39,191 nt of DNA from Eubacteriales bacterium (GCA_021372675.1 JAJFTZ010000020.1:1-39191), one strand, 5' to 3'. Shown: positions 24,205 through 32,509, counted from the first letter of the stretch. The notes: generated by a model not told the origin, from the letters alone. A program made the numbers and translations.

Positions 24205-24476
24205 AACCGCCGAACGAGAGAAGTAAGCGCGTACAGCATGCTTAGAGAGCCGCCGAGGGTGGGAATGCGGCCATGCTGCCGAAGCCGAATGGACTCGCGA
24301 GGGCAGCCCGAAAAAAATCGTTATGATTTTGAGTAGGCGCTGACGGGACCTCCGCCCGTTATCAAGGGAGCGCGCATGTTCGTGCGCGGAGCAAGAGGGC
24401 CTTTACGGCCAAATTAGGTGGTACCGCAGGAGCGAACATGGCTCTTGTCCTATGTGGGACGGGGGCTTTTTTGTTT
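24205..24476 (+). promoter_or_regulatory. T-box riboswitch, tryptophan type
   Basis: A leader of about 270 nt. It contains an AGAGAG-type stem I, a specifier region GAA-TGG-ACT with the Trp codon UGG at 24290-24292, the T-box core AGGTGGTACCGC at about 24415-24427, and a terminator stem (about 24441-24466) with a T tract at 24467-24472. Uncharged tRNA-Trp should stabilise the antiterminator and turn on the downstream tryptophan synthase gene. The specifier codon agrees with the gene function, which supports both calls. Confidence 0.9.
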
Positions 24477-24510
24477 TGAAAAAATAATTTTGAGAAAGGC
24501 GGAAACGGCC

Positions 24511-25905
24511 ATGAAAAAGGAACCCTATCGCGTGAATCTCCCCGAAAGCGGGATGGTCGATTATTGGTACAACGTCCGCGTCGATATGAAGGAGCGGCAC
24601 GACCCGTATCTCAACCCCGGCACGGGAAAGCCCCTGAAAAAAGAGGAGCTTCTGCCGGTTTTCTGCGCGCAGTCCGTGGAGCAGGAGTACAACGAAACCG
24701 ACCGCCATATCTCCATCCCCGGCGGGGTGATGGATTATTACCGTACCTTCCGCCCCTCGCCGCTCGTGCGCGCGTTCAACCTTGAGAGGGAGCTCGATAC
24801 GCCTGCCAAGATATTTTTCAAGTTCGAGGGGGGCAACACATCGGGCAGCCACAAGCTCAACTCCGCCGCGGCGCAGGCGTTTTTCGCCAAGGAGCAGGGG
24901 CTAAAGGGCCTCGCGACCGAGACCGGCGCGGGGCAGTGGGGCACCGCGCTTTCCATGGCCTGCGCGTTTTACGGGCTCGACCTTACGGTGTTCATGGTGA
25001 AGATAAGCGCGCAGCAGAAGCCCTATCGCCGCGAGGTGATGAGAACCTACGGCGCGGAGGTAATCGAAAGCCCAAGCCCCTTTACCGGGGTGGGCAAAAG
25101 GATGCTCGCGCGCGACCCCGAAAGCGGCGGAAGCCTTGGGTGCGCCATCAGCGAGGCGGTGGAAAGGGCGGTATCAACAAGCGGCGTGCGCTATGCTTTA
25201 GGCTCCGTTTTGAACCATGTGCTCCTCCATCAGGCCGTGATCGGCAGCGAAGCCAAGCGCGCCATGGAGCAATTGGGGGAATACCCGGACGTGGTGATCG
25301 GCTGCGCGGGCGGCGGCTCCAACCTGGGCGGCATCCTGTGTGAATACATGGCGGAGAGGCTGAGCGGCAAATCGAAGGTGCGCTTCGTGGCGGCGGAGCC
25401 CTCGTCCTGCCCGTCGCTCACGCGCGGCAAATATGCTTACGACTTCTGCGATATGGGGCACGTGACGCCGCTCGCCAAAATGTACACGCTCGGCTCGGGC
25501 TTTCTGCCCTCGCCCATCCACGCGGGCGGGCTTCGCTACCACGGCATGAGCCCCGTTTTGAGCAAGCTCTATCACGACGGCTACATCGATAAGGCGGTGG
25601 CCGTACCGCAAAACGCGGCGTTTGCGGCCGCGAAGCACTTCGCCCGCGCGGAAGGGATACTTCCCGCGCCCGAATCCGCGCACGCTATCGCCGCCGCCAT
25701 CGACGAGGCCATGGCCTTTAAGGAGCGCGGCGAAAGGGGCGTTATCCTTTTTAACCTCAGCGGCACGGGCTATTTCGATATGGCCGCCTACGCGGCCTAC
25801 AACGAGGGGCGGCTCACCGACCATATCCCCTCGGACGGGGAGCTGGAGCAGGGCTTCGCGGGCCTCCGCGAGATCGCCGCGAACGCGGGGCAAGAGAGCG
25901 TGTAA
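24511..25905 (+). CDS. trpB: Tryptophan synthase beta-like protein, TrpB2 type
   Basis: A 464-residue PLP enzyme of the TrpB2 group, longer than TrpB1 (about 400) and with the TrpB2-type N-terminal extension (MVDYWYNV...DPYLNPGTGKPL). The PLP lysine is in SGSHKLNS (about residue 114), the catalytic Glu in TETGAGQWG, the phosphate-binding loop in GCAGGGSNLGG, and the C-terminal ring-nitrogen region in NLSGTGYFD. TrpB2 makes tryptophan from indole and serine and is thought to salvage indole or work with an unusual TrpA. No trpA or other trp genes are in the window. The ATG at 24511 follows AAAGGCGG; the longer frame runs into the T-box terminator. Expression should rise when charged tRNA-Trp is short. 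Confidence 0.92.
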   Translation: MKKEPYRVNLPESGMVDYWYNVRVDMKERHDPYLNPGTGKPLKKEELLPVFCAQSVEQEYNETDRHISIPGGVMDYYRTFRPSPLVRAFNLERELDTPAKIFFKFEGGNTSGSHKLNSAAAQAFFAKEQGLKGLATETGAGQWGTALSMACAFYGLDLTVFMVKISAQQKPYRREVMRTYGAEVIESPSPFTGVGKRMLARDPESGGSLGCAISEAVERAVSTSGVRYALGSVLNHVLLHQAVIGSEAKRAMEQLGEYPDVVIGCAGGGSNLGGILCEYMAERLSGKSKVRFVAAEPSSCPSLTRGKYAYDFCDMGHVTPLAKMYTLGSGFLPSPIHAGGLRYHGMSPVLSKLYHDGYIDKAVAVPQNAAFAAAKHFARAEGILPAPESAHAIAAAIDEAMAFKERGERGVILFNLSGTGYFDMAAYAAYNEGRLTDHIPSDGELEQGFAGLREIAANAGQESV

Positions 25906-25911
25906 AAATCG

Positions 25912-25937
25912 CGCGGCGGGATTTTCATCCCGCCGCG
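25912..25937 (-). terminator. Terminator between trpB and the DUF2238-like gene
   Basis: Perfect 11-bp stem CGCGGCGGGAT / ATCCCGCCGCG with a 4-nt loop. On the minus strand it is followed by GCGATTTTTAC, so it mainly ends the minus-strand gene and may also stop trpB transcription. Confidence 0.65.
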
Positions 25938-25955
25938 TGCAAAAGAAAAATGCCT

Positions 25956-26651
25956 TTACGGTTCCGCGTTCCTCTTCCTGAGCTTTATCGAAAGGTAGCC
26001 CGCCACGCTCATCACCAAGGCGCCCGCGGCGTCTACGATCATATCCTCCATCGTATCGGCGAGCGCGGCGCGGCCCGAAAGGATGCTTCCGCTCTCGGTC
26101 ATATACTTTTGCATGTTGAGCTTTAAGACCGCGTCCACGGTGTATTCGTAAATTTCCCATACCGCTCCGCTCGCGAGCGCGAAGCAAAACGCGAACAACG
26201 CCAAAAAACCCGGGCTCAGGCGCACGGGTATGCTTTTTTCGTCGTTCATCATGCTGGCGATGGAAAAACCCATGGCGCCGAGCATAGCGCCGCTGAAGGT
26301 GTGGAGATAGGTATCCCAGTCGGGGATGAGGAAATAAAAACGCCGCACCTCGCCCAAATACACCGCGCAGTAGAGGAAAATGTAATAGAGCACATACATG
26401 TAATTGGGGATGCTCAAAGAAAACCGCTTTGCGAGGAAGGACGGTACAAACATCACTACAAGCCCCAGCGCGCATTGCACGAGGCCGAGCATGTAATCCG
26501 CCTTAACTTGGCCCTGCCCGCCCGCCTCCGTATAGATAGGCACCTCGGCGAGCCTCACCGCCATACGCGCGACCGAAAAAAGAAGCGACAGGAACAGGAT
26601 CGTCCCGAAGATCAGCTTCCACGCGTGCTTTTTTGTTAAGAACTGCTTCAT
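25956..26651 (-). CDS. DUF2238-like integral membrane protein
   Basis: A 231-residue protein with about six membrane segments. The conserved polar residues typical of DUF2238 (YjdF-like) proteins are visible: PDWDTYLHTFSGAMLGA (Asp and His), GAVWEIYEYTVD (Trp-Glu and Glu-Tyr) and DTMEDMIVDAAGA (Asp-rich). These cluster near membrane edges and may form a metal or substrate site; no function is established. The start at 26651 (MKQFLTKK) directly precedes the first membrane segment; a longer frame adds a poorly conserved basic leader. A TATACT -10-like element lies only 6 nt upstream of the ATG and no spaced ribosome binding site is seen, so the mRNA may be leaderless. Confidence 0.7.
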   Translation of the reverse strand: MKQFLTKKHAWKLIFGTILFLSLLFSVARMAVRLAEVPIYTEAGGQGQVKADYMLGLVQCALGLVVMFVPSFLAKRFSLSIPNYMYVLYYIFLYCAVYLGEVRRFYFLIPDWDTYLHTFSGAMLGAMGFSIASMMNDEKSIPVRLSPGFLALFAFCFALASGAVWEIYEYTVDAVLKLNMQKYMTESGSILSGRAALADTMEDMIVDAAGALVMSVAGYLSIKLRKRNAEP

Positions 26652-26657
26652 GCGCTT

Positions 26658-26663
26658 AGTATA
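26658..26663 (-). promoter_or_regulatory. Possible -10 element abutting the DUF2238-like gene
   Basis: Minus-strand TATACT, 6 nt before the ATG at 26651. The -35 region (GTGCCG at 16-nt spacing) is poor, so this is a weaker case than the other leaderless candidates. Confidence 0.35.
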
Positions 26664-26728
26664 AACCTTTTCCGCCGCGCGGCACGCGCGAGGCCGCATT
26701 TTCCGCGGTATTTTCACATACGCGACAC

Positions 26729-26747
26729 AAAACGCGCTTTCACGCGC
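26729..26747 (-). terminator. Weak terminator after the ATP-grasp pair
   Basis: Minus-strand GCGCG-TGAAA-GCGCG type hairpin followed by TTTTG, just past the ATP-grasp stop at 26750. The stem is short. Confidence 0.35.
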
Positions 26748-26749
26748 CT

Positions 26750-27592
26750 CTAGGAAAGGGCGCCCGCGATATGCCCGACGTACCTATCAACGATGTCGAT
26801 CTCCGTATAGCGGTAGAGCATCCTCGCGCCCACAACGTCCTCGATCTCGTTGAACACCGCCTCGCCGCGGTGGAACACGAAGTCGATCCCCGCAAGCCCA
26901 AGCTCCATATGCTCGAGCACGCGGTTTACCATATCCGTTTCCCGCGCGTTGAGCGCGTAGGGCGCGGCACTGCCGCCAAGCCCGAAGTTGCTGCGAAAAT
27001 CGCCCGTTGACGTGCGGAGCATGGCGCACGCGATCTTGTTTCCCACCACGTACACGCGAAGGTCCTTGCCCGCGTCGCTTGCGAGGCTTTGCGCCACCGC
27101 CCCCTCGCTTGAAAACGACTTCATCGCCTCGCGAAGCTCAAATTCGCTCTGCGCAAGCCTTACCTCGTGCCCGCCGAAGCCCCGCGCGCTTTTTATAACG
27201 ACCGGGTAGGGGAGCGCGGGCACGGCGCCGTTTTGCGTCAAAAACCAGGTGTCCATCATGGGGAGGCCGAGCGTTTGCGCAAACTGGTAGGTGCGCCGCT
27301 TGTCGTTTGTAAGCTCGCATACCGCGCTTGAATTGAAGGCTTTTACGCCCATGCGCTCGAGCTGGCGCGAAAGGAGAGGCTCCCTTAGGCGCATTACGGC
27401 GAAATCGGGCAATTCAAACGGCGCGCCGTCGTAGAAAAGGAACGGCTCGTGATCGCGCACGCCGAAGGAAAGCCGTTCAAGCAGAAAGACGCGAAGCGAT
27501 ATGCCGCGTTTCTCGCAGGCCTTGAAGTAAAGGTCGATGTAATACCTGTTCCGCTCCGCCTCGAAGCCCTCGTAAAAGAGCGCGCCTTTCAT
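26750..27592 (-). CDS. ATP-grasp ligase, RimK-like (second of a tandem pair)
   Basis: A 280-residue ATP-grasp protein. The N-terminal part (1-95) is a pre-ATP-grasp domain with VMRLREPLLSRQLERMGV; the ATP-grasp core has PYPVVIKSARGFGGHEVRL (nucleotide-binding lysine and glycine loop, about 130-150), DLRVYVVGNKIACAMLR, and the metal-binding NEIEDVVGARMLY near the C-terminus. These enzymes form amide bonds to Glu or other amino acids using ATP. The last metal residue is Glu (EIE) where RimK has Asn (EVN). The substrate is unknown. The ATG at 27592 overlaps the upstream ligase stop (ATGA), so the two are translated together. Confidence 0.8.
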   Translation of the reverse strand: MKGALFYEGFEAERNRYYIDLYFKACEKRGISLRVFLLERLSFGVRDHEPFLFYDGAPFELPDFAVMRLREPLLSRQLERMGVKAFNSSAVCELTNDKRRTYQFAQTLGLPMMDTWFLTQNGAVPALPYPVVIKSARGFGGHEVRLAQSEFELREAMKSFSSEGAVAQSLASDAGKDLRVYVVGNKIACAMLRTSTGDFRSNFGLGGSAAPYALNARETDMVNRVLEHMELGLAGIDFVFHRGEAVFNEIEDVVGARMLYRYTEIDIVDRYVGHIAGALS

Positions 27593-28467
27593 AGTAAGCC
27601 CTCTTGGCGCAGCACGTGCTCCGCGATATGCTCCGCCGCGTCCACGCCCGTGCAGCTTAAAATACCCTTGAACTGCGCGTTGGAGTTGACCTCGCACAAA
27701 AGCGGGCCGGATTTGGAAAGCAAAAGGTCCACGCCGCAGAAATCGAGCTTTAGCTCCCGTGAGGCTGAAACCGCAAGCGCTTCCTCCTCCGCGCTCAACG
27801 TATGGCTCTGCGCCGTGCCCCCGTTAGCTAGGTTGGCGCGGAAGTCCGCACGGTTCGTGCGGCGCATGGCGGCTACGGCCCTATCGCCCACAACGATCAC
27901 GCGGATGTCCGTGCCCGCGCTTTCCGCAATGAACTCCTGAAGAAGCACCGGCCTTTCGGCGGTTTTTATTAAGATCGCTTCGGCCTCGGCGGCGGAACGC
28001 GCGAGGTACACCTGCGCGCCGTAGGAGCCGAAGCATTCCTTGATTACCAGCGGATAGGATAAGTGCTTCTCCGCCTCGCGCAAAAACGAGAAGCCGCCGT
28101 AGCCCGCGTTTGGGTAGGTGAAGGGGGCGACCACGGTTTTGGGCATGGGGAGCTTGCCCCCTAGCGCGATATGCGTAAGCGCCTTGTCGTCGCACACGGC
28201 GACGGCGCGGGCGCTGTTGTAAAGCCGCACGCCCATGCGCTCGAGCTGCAGCCCGAGGCGCACGTCCTTATCCCAGAGGATGGCAAAATCGGGCCTTACG
28301 GCGCTCAAAAGCCCGCCGCTCGACGCGTCGAGCAAAAGCTCGGCGTTGGTTTTCAGAACGAGCGAAACGCCCCTGCGGCGCATGGCGGCGCACAGCCTTT
28401 CGTAGGCGTCGGTAAACCCGGCGCCGCCGATGAAGGCGTTTACGATGAGGATGCCACATTTCTTCAT
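27589..28467 (-). CDS. ATP-grasp ligase, RimK family (first of a tandem pair)
   Basis: A 292-residue RimK-type alpha-L-glutamate ligase-like protein. The opening MKKCGILIVNAFIGG and the LQLERMGVRLYNSARAVAVCDDKALTH region form the preATP-grasp domain. The core has YPLVIKECFGSYGAQVYL, VLLQEFI, DIRVIVVGDRAVAAMRR and metal ligands in LLCEVNSNAQFKG. It is paralogous to the next gene. The start at 28467 is preferred over ATGs at 28479 and 28491: the homologous sequence starts there, and the promoter's -10 lies just upstream, with the other ATGs inside promoter DNA. There is no ribosome binding site, consistent with a leaderless transcript. The acceptor (peptide, cofactor or wall precursor) cannot be told. 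Confidence 0.8.
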   Translation of the reverse strand: MKKCGILIVNAFIGGAGFTDAYERLCAAMRRRGVSLVLKTNAELLLDASSGGLLSAVRPDFAILWDKDVRLGLQLERMGVRLYNSARAVAVCDDKALTHIALGGKLPMPKTVVAPFTYPNAGYGGFSFLREAEKHLSYPLVIKECFGSYGAQVYLARSAAEAEAILIKTAERPVLLQEFIAESAGTDIRVIVVGDRAVAAMRRTNRADFRANLANGGTAQSHTLSAEEEALAVSASRELKLDFCGVDLLLSKSGPLLCEVNSNAQFKGILSCTGVDAAEHIAEHVLRQEGLL

Positions 28468-28474
28468 ATGGTAA

Positions 28475-28503
28475 AGCATAGCACGGCGCATGTTTCATTT
28501 CAA
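28475..28503 (-). promoter_or_regulatory. Promoter of the ATP-grasp operon
   Basis: Minus strand: -35 TTGAAA (28503-28498), exact 17-nt spacer, -10 TATGCT (28480-28475). Seven bases then lead to the ATG at 28467, where transcription itself should begin. Confidence 0.65.
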
Positions 28504-28544
28504 CAAACGCGGCGCAAAAACAGTTTTACGCGCGCTAGGTATGC

Positions 28545-28550
28545 TATAAT
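28545..28550 (+). promoter_or_regulatory. -10 element of the GyrI-like gene
   Basis: TATAAT 33 nt before the TTG start at 28584. No clear -35 at 16-18 nt. AAAGGAG follows at about 28570-28576. Confidence 0.5.
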
Positions 28551-28583
28551 AGAGCAAATCATTTCACGCAAAGGAGAAAAGCC

Positions 28584-29297
28584 TTGGAACAGCCTCACAA
28601 CGCGATCGCCCACCGGCTCATCGAGCAGCCCGAGATCCGCGCGGTCGGCTTTAAACGCATGATCCGCGGCAAAATGAAGGAGCGGCAAAGGATCGCGGCC
28701 GCATTTTGGAAGGAGCTTGAAGACGGCGGGCGGCTCGATGCGCTTCAAAGCCTCGGCGACGGCCCCATTTTGGGCGTGAGCACGAATTTTGTAAACGACG
28801 GCTACGATTTTTACGTTTGCATGGAAACCGAGGAAGCGGCGCCCGAAGGTATGGAGACGCTCACGATACCGGGCGGGCTTTTTGCCGCGTTCGATTGCGA
28901 AAGCGCTTCGCACGACGCCGTGCGCGCTCGCTGGGCGGAAATTTACGACAAATGGTTTTTTTCTTCCGGTTACGGACACCTCGGCACGGCGGAGGTGGAG
29001 CTTTACGCGAAGCTCGACCCCAATGAGCCGTGCGAGCTTCGCGCGCCGGTAAAAAGGCTCGAGCCGAAAGCGCCGTCCCGGCGCGGCTCCAATAAGCGCG
29101 ACCGCGGCGTTCTCCTCATGCTGGTCTGCGGGCTTTTGTTTTTGTTTCTCGGCTCCGCCGTGAGCACCGCCTCTTATGTTCCCATAATGTTCGGCCTCGT
29201 GGGCCTGTTGGTGGGCGCGGGCGTCAACGGATGGTTAAAAAAACGCGCCGAGGAGAAGGAACGAGAAAAAGAAAACGGGAGCGGTGCGGGCGAATGA
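28584..29297 (+). CDS. GyrI-like ligand-binding domain protein with C-terminal membrane anchor
   Basis: A 237-residue protein. Residues about 1-155 resemble the GyrI-like/AraC effector-binding fold: GYDFYVCMETEEAAPEGMET, IPGGLFAAFDCE and the helix-strand pair RARWAEIYDKWFFSSGY...VELY. This fold usually binds small hydrophobic cations or inhibits gyrase as a stand-alone domain. A basic linker (PSRRGSNKRDRG) leads to two closely spaced membrane segments (about 174-218) and a charged tail. No DNA-binding domain is present. The start is a TTG at 28584, supported by AAAGGAG about 8 nt upstream; no ATG is near. It is divergent from the ATP-grasp pair and its last 4 nt overlap the GNAT gene. Confidence 0.65.
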   Translation: MEQPHNAIAHRLIEQPEIRAVGFKRMIRGKMKERQRIAAAFWKELEDGGRLDALQSLGDGPILGVSTNFVNDGYDFYVCMETEEAAPEGMETLTIPGGLFAAFDCESASHDAVRARWAEIYDKWFFSSGYGHLGTAEVELYAKLDPNEPCELRAPVKRLEPKAPSRRGSNKRDRGVLLMLVCGLLFLFLGSAVSTASYVPIMFGLVGLLVGAGVNGWLKKRAEEKEREKENGSGAGE

Positions 29298-29827
29298 GCG
29301 CGCGAAACGGCGGGCCCATGCGTTTGCAAACGCAACGTCTGCTGATAAGAAACTACGAGCCCCGCGATCTGGACGATTTTTACGAAATCTTCTCCGATCC
29401 GATCGTGATGGAGCAATGCGAACCCGCCTACGACAGGGAGAAGGCGGCGCATCAGCTGCGGTTTTTTATCGACCGCCCCATCGCCTACGCGGTCGTGGAA
29501 ACGCGATCCGGCAAAATGATCGGACACGCTCTTTTCCAGCAGATGCCGGGCGAGGCGGAGGGTATTTACGAGATCGGCTGGATCTACAACCGGAGCTTTT
29601 GGCGCAGGGGCTACGCCTACGAGGCGAGCAGGGCGCTTATCGACTACGGCTTTTCGCGGCTGGGGCTTCATAAGGTGGTCGCCGAAACCATTGACCCCGT
29701 GAAATCCGCTTCCCTTATGCAAAAGCTCGGCATGAAGCCGGAGGGGGTTTTCCGGCTCCATACCCGCGACAACGGCGGCAAATGGGCCGACGTTTACTGG
29801 TATGGGGTGCTTAAGGAGGATAGATGA
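29294..29827 (+). CDS. GNAT acetyltransferase, RimJ/RimL type
   Basis: A 177-residue GNAT of the RimJ/RimL/ribosomal-protein-acetyltransferase group: TQRLLIRNYEPRDLDDFYEI at the N-terminus, IGWIYNRSFWRRGYAYEASRALI as the acetyl-CoA binding region, and LHKVVAETIDPVKSASLMQKLGM as the conserved C-terminal block. The substrate is likely a protein N-terminus, aminoglycoside or small amine; sequence does not decide. The ATG at 29294 overlaps the preceding stop (ATGA), indicating co-translation with the GyrI-like gene; MRLQTQ at 29318 is an alternative start. Confidence 0.85.
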   Translation: MSARNGGPMRLQTQRLLIRNYEPRDLDDFYEIFSDPIVMEQCEPAYDREKAAHQLRFFIDRPIAYAVVETRSGKMIGHALFQQMPGEAEGIYEIGWIYNRSFWRRGYAYEASRALIDYGFSRLGLHKVVAETIDPVKSASLMQKLGMKPEGVFRLHTRDNGGKWADVYWYGVLKEDR

Positions 29828-29852
29828 CCGCCCATATGGAAGCATATAGCAT

Positions 29853-29878
29853 GGCCGCGGCGTTTTTGCGCCGCGGCC
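29853..29878. terminator. Hairpin between convergent GNAT and CotH genes
   Basis: Perfect 10-bp stem GGCCGCGGCG / CGCCGCGGCC around TTTTTG. No immediate U tract; position suggests a bidirectional terminator. Confidence 0.5.
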
Positions 29879-29897
29879 GTATCGTATAGCTTTTTCG

Positions 29898-31826
29898 TTA
29901 CCCTTTCCGCCTTTTATACAGCGCCGCGAAAACAAGCCCTCCAAGGAGCAGCGCGCCGGAGCCAAAGAGCCACCAAAGCGCCGTGCCGCTCGCGCCGCCG
30001 CTTTGCGGCGCGCCGTTCCATTGCCCGCGCCCGCTCCCGTTTTGGCCGAAGTTTGGCATCTGCGCGCCGTCGGGCGGGGTAAAGCCGCCTTGTTGGCCTT
30101 GCGTGTCGTCTTCACCCTGCGCGCTTTCGGGCCTGGTGAGGCCGTTTTGGTTTTCACCGCGCATGCCGCCCATCATGCCCGTCATGGAGCCCAGGTCGGT
30201 GGTCGAAATGCCGCTCGCGTCCACGAGGGCGGAGGAGTCCGCGCTTTGCCCTTCGCTCGTCGCGGGGATCGTGCCGTCGAGCTGGCCGCGGACGCTTTGG
30301 GCGCGGAGCAGGCAAATCTCCTTTAAGGCTTCCGCGCCCGCTGTGAACTCGTCGTAGGTGTAAAACGCGGTGGCGTCCTCTCGCACGTAGGGGTCGATGA
30401 GGGCGACCACGCGCTCCATCAATTCTTCGAAATGCCCGCTTTCAAAATAGCCGCTGAGAAATTCGTCGAAGTATTCGTGGTAGAGCGCCAAGTATTCCTC
30501 GTTGTTGAGAAGCGCCGCGAGCATGGGGCGGTCTTCGATCGCCGCGCCCGAGGTGGGCGTGTCGATGGGGTAATTGACGAGGCTCGTCGCGCTGTCCGTG
30601 GTTGCCGCGCCGCCCATGCCGCCCATATTGAACGAGCCGAACGCGAGGTTATAATCCCACGGGATCATGGAAAGCCGTCCGTTTTCCTCGTAGAGGTAGT
30701 AGTTGTGCATGAGGCTCCCCGTGTAGCTGTCGAAATTGAGCGAGAAGTTATGCACCACGAAGTATTTTAAAACCTCCTCCACGTCCAGAACTTTCTCGAG
30801 GTTTTCGCCCGCGTTGAGGTCCTTGAGCGAGGAGATGAGCCTGTGCTTGTCGGCGTCCGTCACGTCGTCGAAGATCGCGCCGCCAAAGATATTCGCATAG
30901 CTCGAGATGAGATCGTCGGTATACACGAGCGCCACGTCGCCGGAGGACGCGCGGCCGAAGCCGCCGTTCTGAAAGCCGCCCGCGTTGCCGTTAAAGCCGC
31001 CGCGCGGGTTGGTTTCGCCGCTGCTTGCTTCGGCGCCGGGCGTTGCGGTATCGCCTTGCGCCGCGTCGCCGGAGCCGGAGAATTCCGAACCGCCGGGGAA
31101 GCTGAAGCCTTCTGGCAGGTCGCCCGCGTCGGGCATCTCCATGCGGAAGCCGCCGTTACCGGCGTTGTCGAGGTCGTTCCCTTCGCCGTCCGCGCCCATG
31201 CTCATGCTGTCGGGCTTGTAGAGCTCGCCGCCGTAGTCGTGCCCGTAGTTGCGCTCGGCAAACGCCTCCTCCACGCCCTCCACCGCGAGGTAGAGGCCCC
31301 ACGGCTCGCCGTTTACGGTCATCAGCACGAAGCTTGCGAGCGGGGCATCCACGCCCATATAGTCCATCATGTCGTAGACGAGGTAGTCCTTGAGGTAGGT
31401 TTTGTCAAAGATGAGGTTGTTGAGCGACAGCTTGTCGAGCCCGTAATAGGTAAGCCCGTCCTCGTAGTGGTCGAACTCCACCTTGAAGCTGTAGCGCTCG
31501 CCGCCCATGCCGCTCACGCTCGAAAGCGAGGTGTTGCCCTTGGCGCGTACGGCGGCGCTTGAAAAGCGCTCCCCGTCGATGGTCACGTTGCACATGACAT
31601 ATTCTTTATCGCCCGCGCTCTCGATGAGCCCGGCCCAATCGTCCGTATCCACCGAAATATCGAGCGCGTGCACCACGCTATCGTCAAACAGCTTGTCGGC
31701 GTATTGGAGCTTACTTTGAGCCGCTTCGATGCCGAACAGCGGCGTGTAGGAAAACAGCACCGTAAATATAAGCGCCGCGACGACGACCGCGATACATATA
31801 AAATTGATGAAACGATGCTTTAACAT
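29898..31826 (-). CDS. CotH kinase family protein, membrane-anchored
   Basis: A 642-residue CotH-family protein (atypical protein kinase fold, known from spore coat CotH). It has an N-terminal membrane segment (about 9-29), the CotH core (about 50-460) with AVRAKGNTS (93-100), DKLSLNN and TYLKDYLVYDMM (131-154), GEPWGLYLAVEGVEEAF (173-189) and the metal-binding MIPWDYNLAFG near 395. A Gly/Asn/Ser-rich insertion lies at about 205-305. After a low-complexity Gly/Gln tail, a C-terminal membrane segment (about 612-634) ends in KRRKG. Thus the kinase-like domain lies outside the cell, held at both ends. It is 11 nt downstream of DUF4956, with AGGAAAAG upstream of the ATG. Its target is unknown. 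Confidence 0.85.
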   Translation of the reverse strand: MLKHRFINFICIAVVVAALIFTVLFSYTPLFGIEAAQSKLQYADKLFDDSVVHALDISVDTDDWAGLIESAGDKEYVMCNVTIDGERFSSAAVRAKGNTSLSSVSGMGGERYSFKVEFDHYEDGLTYYGLDKLSLNNLIFDKTYLKDYLVYDMMDYMGVDAPLASFVLMTVNGEPWGLYLAVEGVEEAFAERNYGHDYGGELYKPDSMSMGADGEGNDLDNAGNGGFRMEMPDAGDLPEGFSFPGGSEFSGSGDAAQGDTATPGAEASSGETNPRGGFNGNAGGFQNGGFGRASSGDVALVYTDDLISSYANIFGGAIFDDVTDADKHRLISSLKDLNAGENLEKVLDVEEVLKYFVVHNFSLNFDSYTGSLMHNYYLYEENGRLSMIPWDYNLAFGSFNMGGMGGAATTDSATSLVNYPIDTPTSGAAIEDRPMLAALLNNEEYLALYHEYFDEFLSGYFESGHFEELMERVVALIDPYVREDATAFYTYDEFTAGAEALKEICLLRAQSVRGQLDGTIPATSEGQSADSSALVDASGISTTDLGSMTGMMGGMRGENQNGLTRPESAQGEDDTQGQQGGFTPPDGAQMPNFGQNGSGRGQWNGAPQSGGASGTALWWLFGSGALLLGGLVFAALYKRRKG

Positions 31827-31837
31827 AGCTGCTTTTC

Positions 31838-32509
31838 CTAGCTCATATAGTCGCCGTTGTAGCTTACGAGCACGGCGCTCGAAACGCCATCAAGCGCCGA
31901 TAGCCCGTTGACGAAGGTGGTATCCGCCTCCTTAAGGCGCACCTCCACCGTGAGCTCCACGCCGCTTTTCGATACGGACTTGCTCTTGACCACGCTTTTT
32001 TTCACATGCTCCGCGATGTATTTCTGCGCGGCCGCCTCGGATTCGGAATTCTCGCAGGCAACGACCGCGATGTAGGGCGAGTCGCCCGATTTGCGGTTCA
32101 CGAACAGCAATAAAACCACGCCGATGAGGACGCTGCCAAACACCGCGAGAGGTATAAGCCCCGCCGCGAGCACGATGCCCGCCGCGATGGACCAAAATAA
32201 AAACGCGATATCGAGCGGATCCTTAATGGCAGTGCGGAAGCGCACGATGGAGAGCGCGCCCACCATGCCGAGCGAGAGCACCACGTTGCTTGTGACCGCC
32301 AAAATTACGAGCGTGCCGATCATGGTGAGGGCGATGAGCGTGATGCCGAAGCTCTCCGAGTACATCACGCCCTTATAGGTTTTCTTGTACACGAAGAAGA
32401 TGAAAAGGCCGATGGCAAACGCCAGCGCGAGCGCGATCGCCATGTCGATGGGGGATACCGCGTCCACGTTTTCGAGGAAGCTGGAGTTGAAGATGTCGCT
32501 AAAGGTCAT
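31838..32509 (-). CDS. DUF4956 membrane protein
   Basis: A 223-residue protein of the DUF4956 family. Three or four membrane segments (about 20-150) surround the signature LSLGMVGALSIVRFRTAIKD (about residues 78-97), followed by a soluble ferredoxin-like C-terminal domain (about 150-223, with AVVACENSESEAAAQKYI). The function is unknown, but the family typically sits beside VTC-domain polyphosphate polymerases and CotH proteins, as here. AAGGAG lies 9 nt before the ATG. Middle gene of the VTC-DUF4956-CotH operon. Confidence 0.9.
   Translation of the reverse strand: MTFSDIFNSSFLENVDAVSPIDMAIALALAFAIGLFIFFVYKKTYKGVMYSESFGITLIALTMIGTLVILAVTSNVVLSLGMVGALSIVRFRTAIKDPLDIAFLFWSIAAGIVLAAGLIPLAVFGSVLIGVVLLLFVNRKSGDSPYIAVVACENSESEAAAQKYIAEHVKKSVVKSKSVSKSGVELTVEVRLKEADTTFVNGLSALDGVSSAVLVSYNGDYMS

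Noticed and set aside
25198..26475. 425-codon antisense frame across trpB and the DUF2238-like gene
   Set aside because: Spans two recognised genes and a terminator, with Arg/His-rich low-quality sequence and no ribosome binding site.
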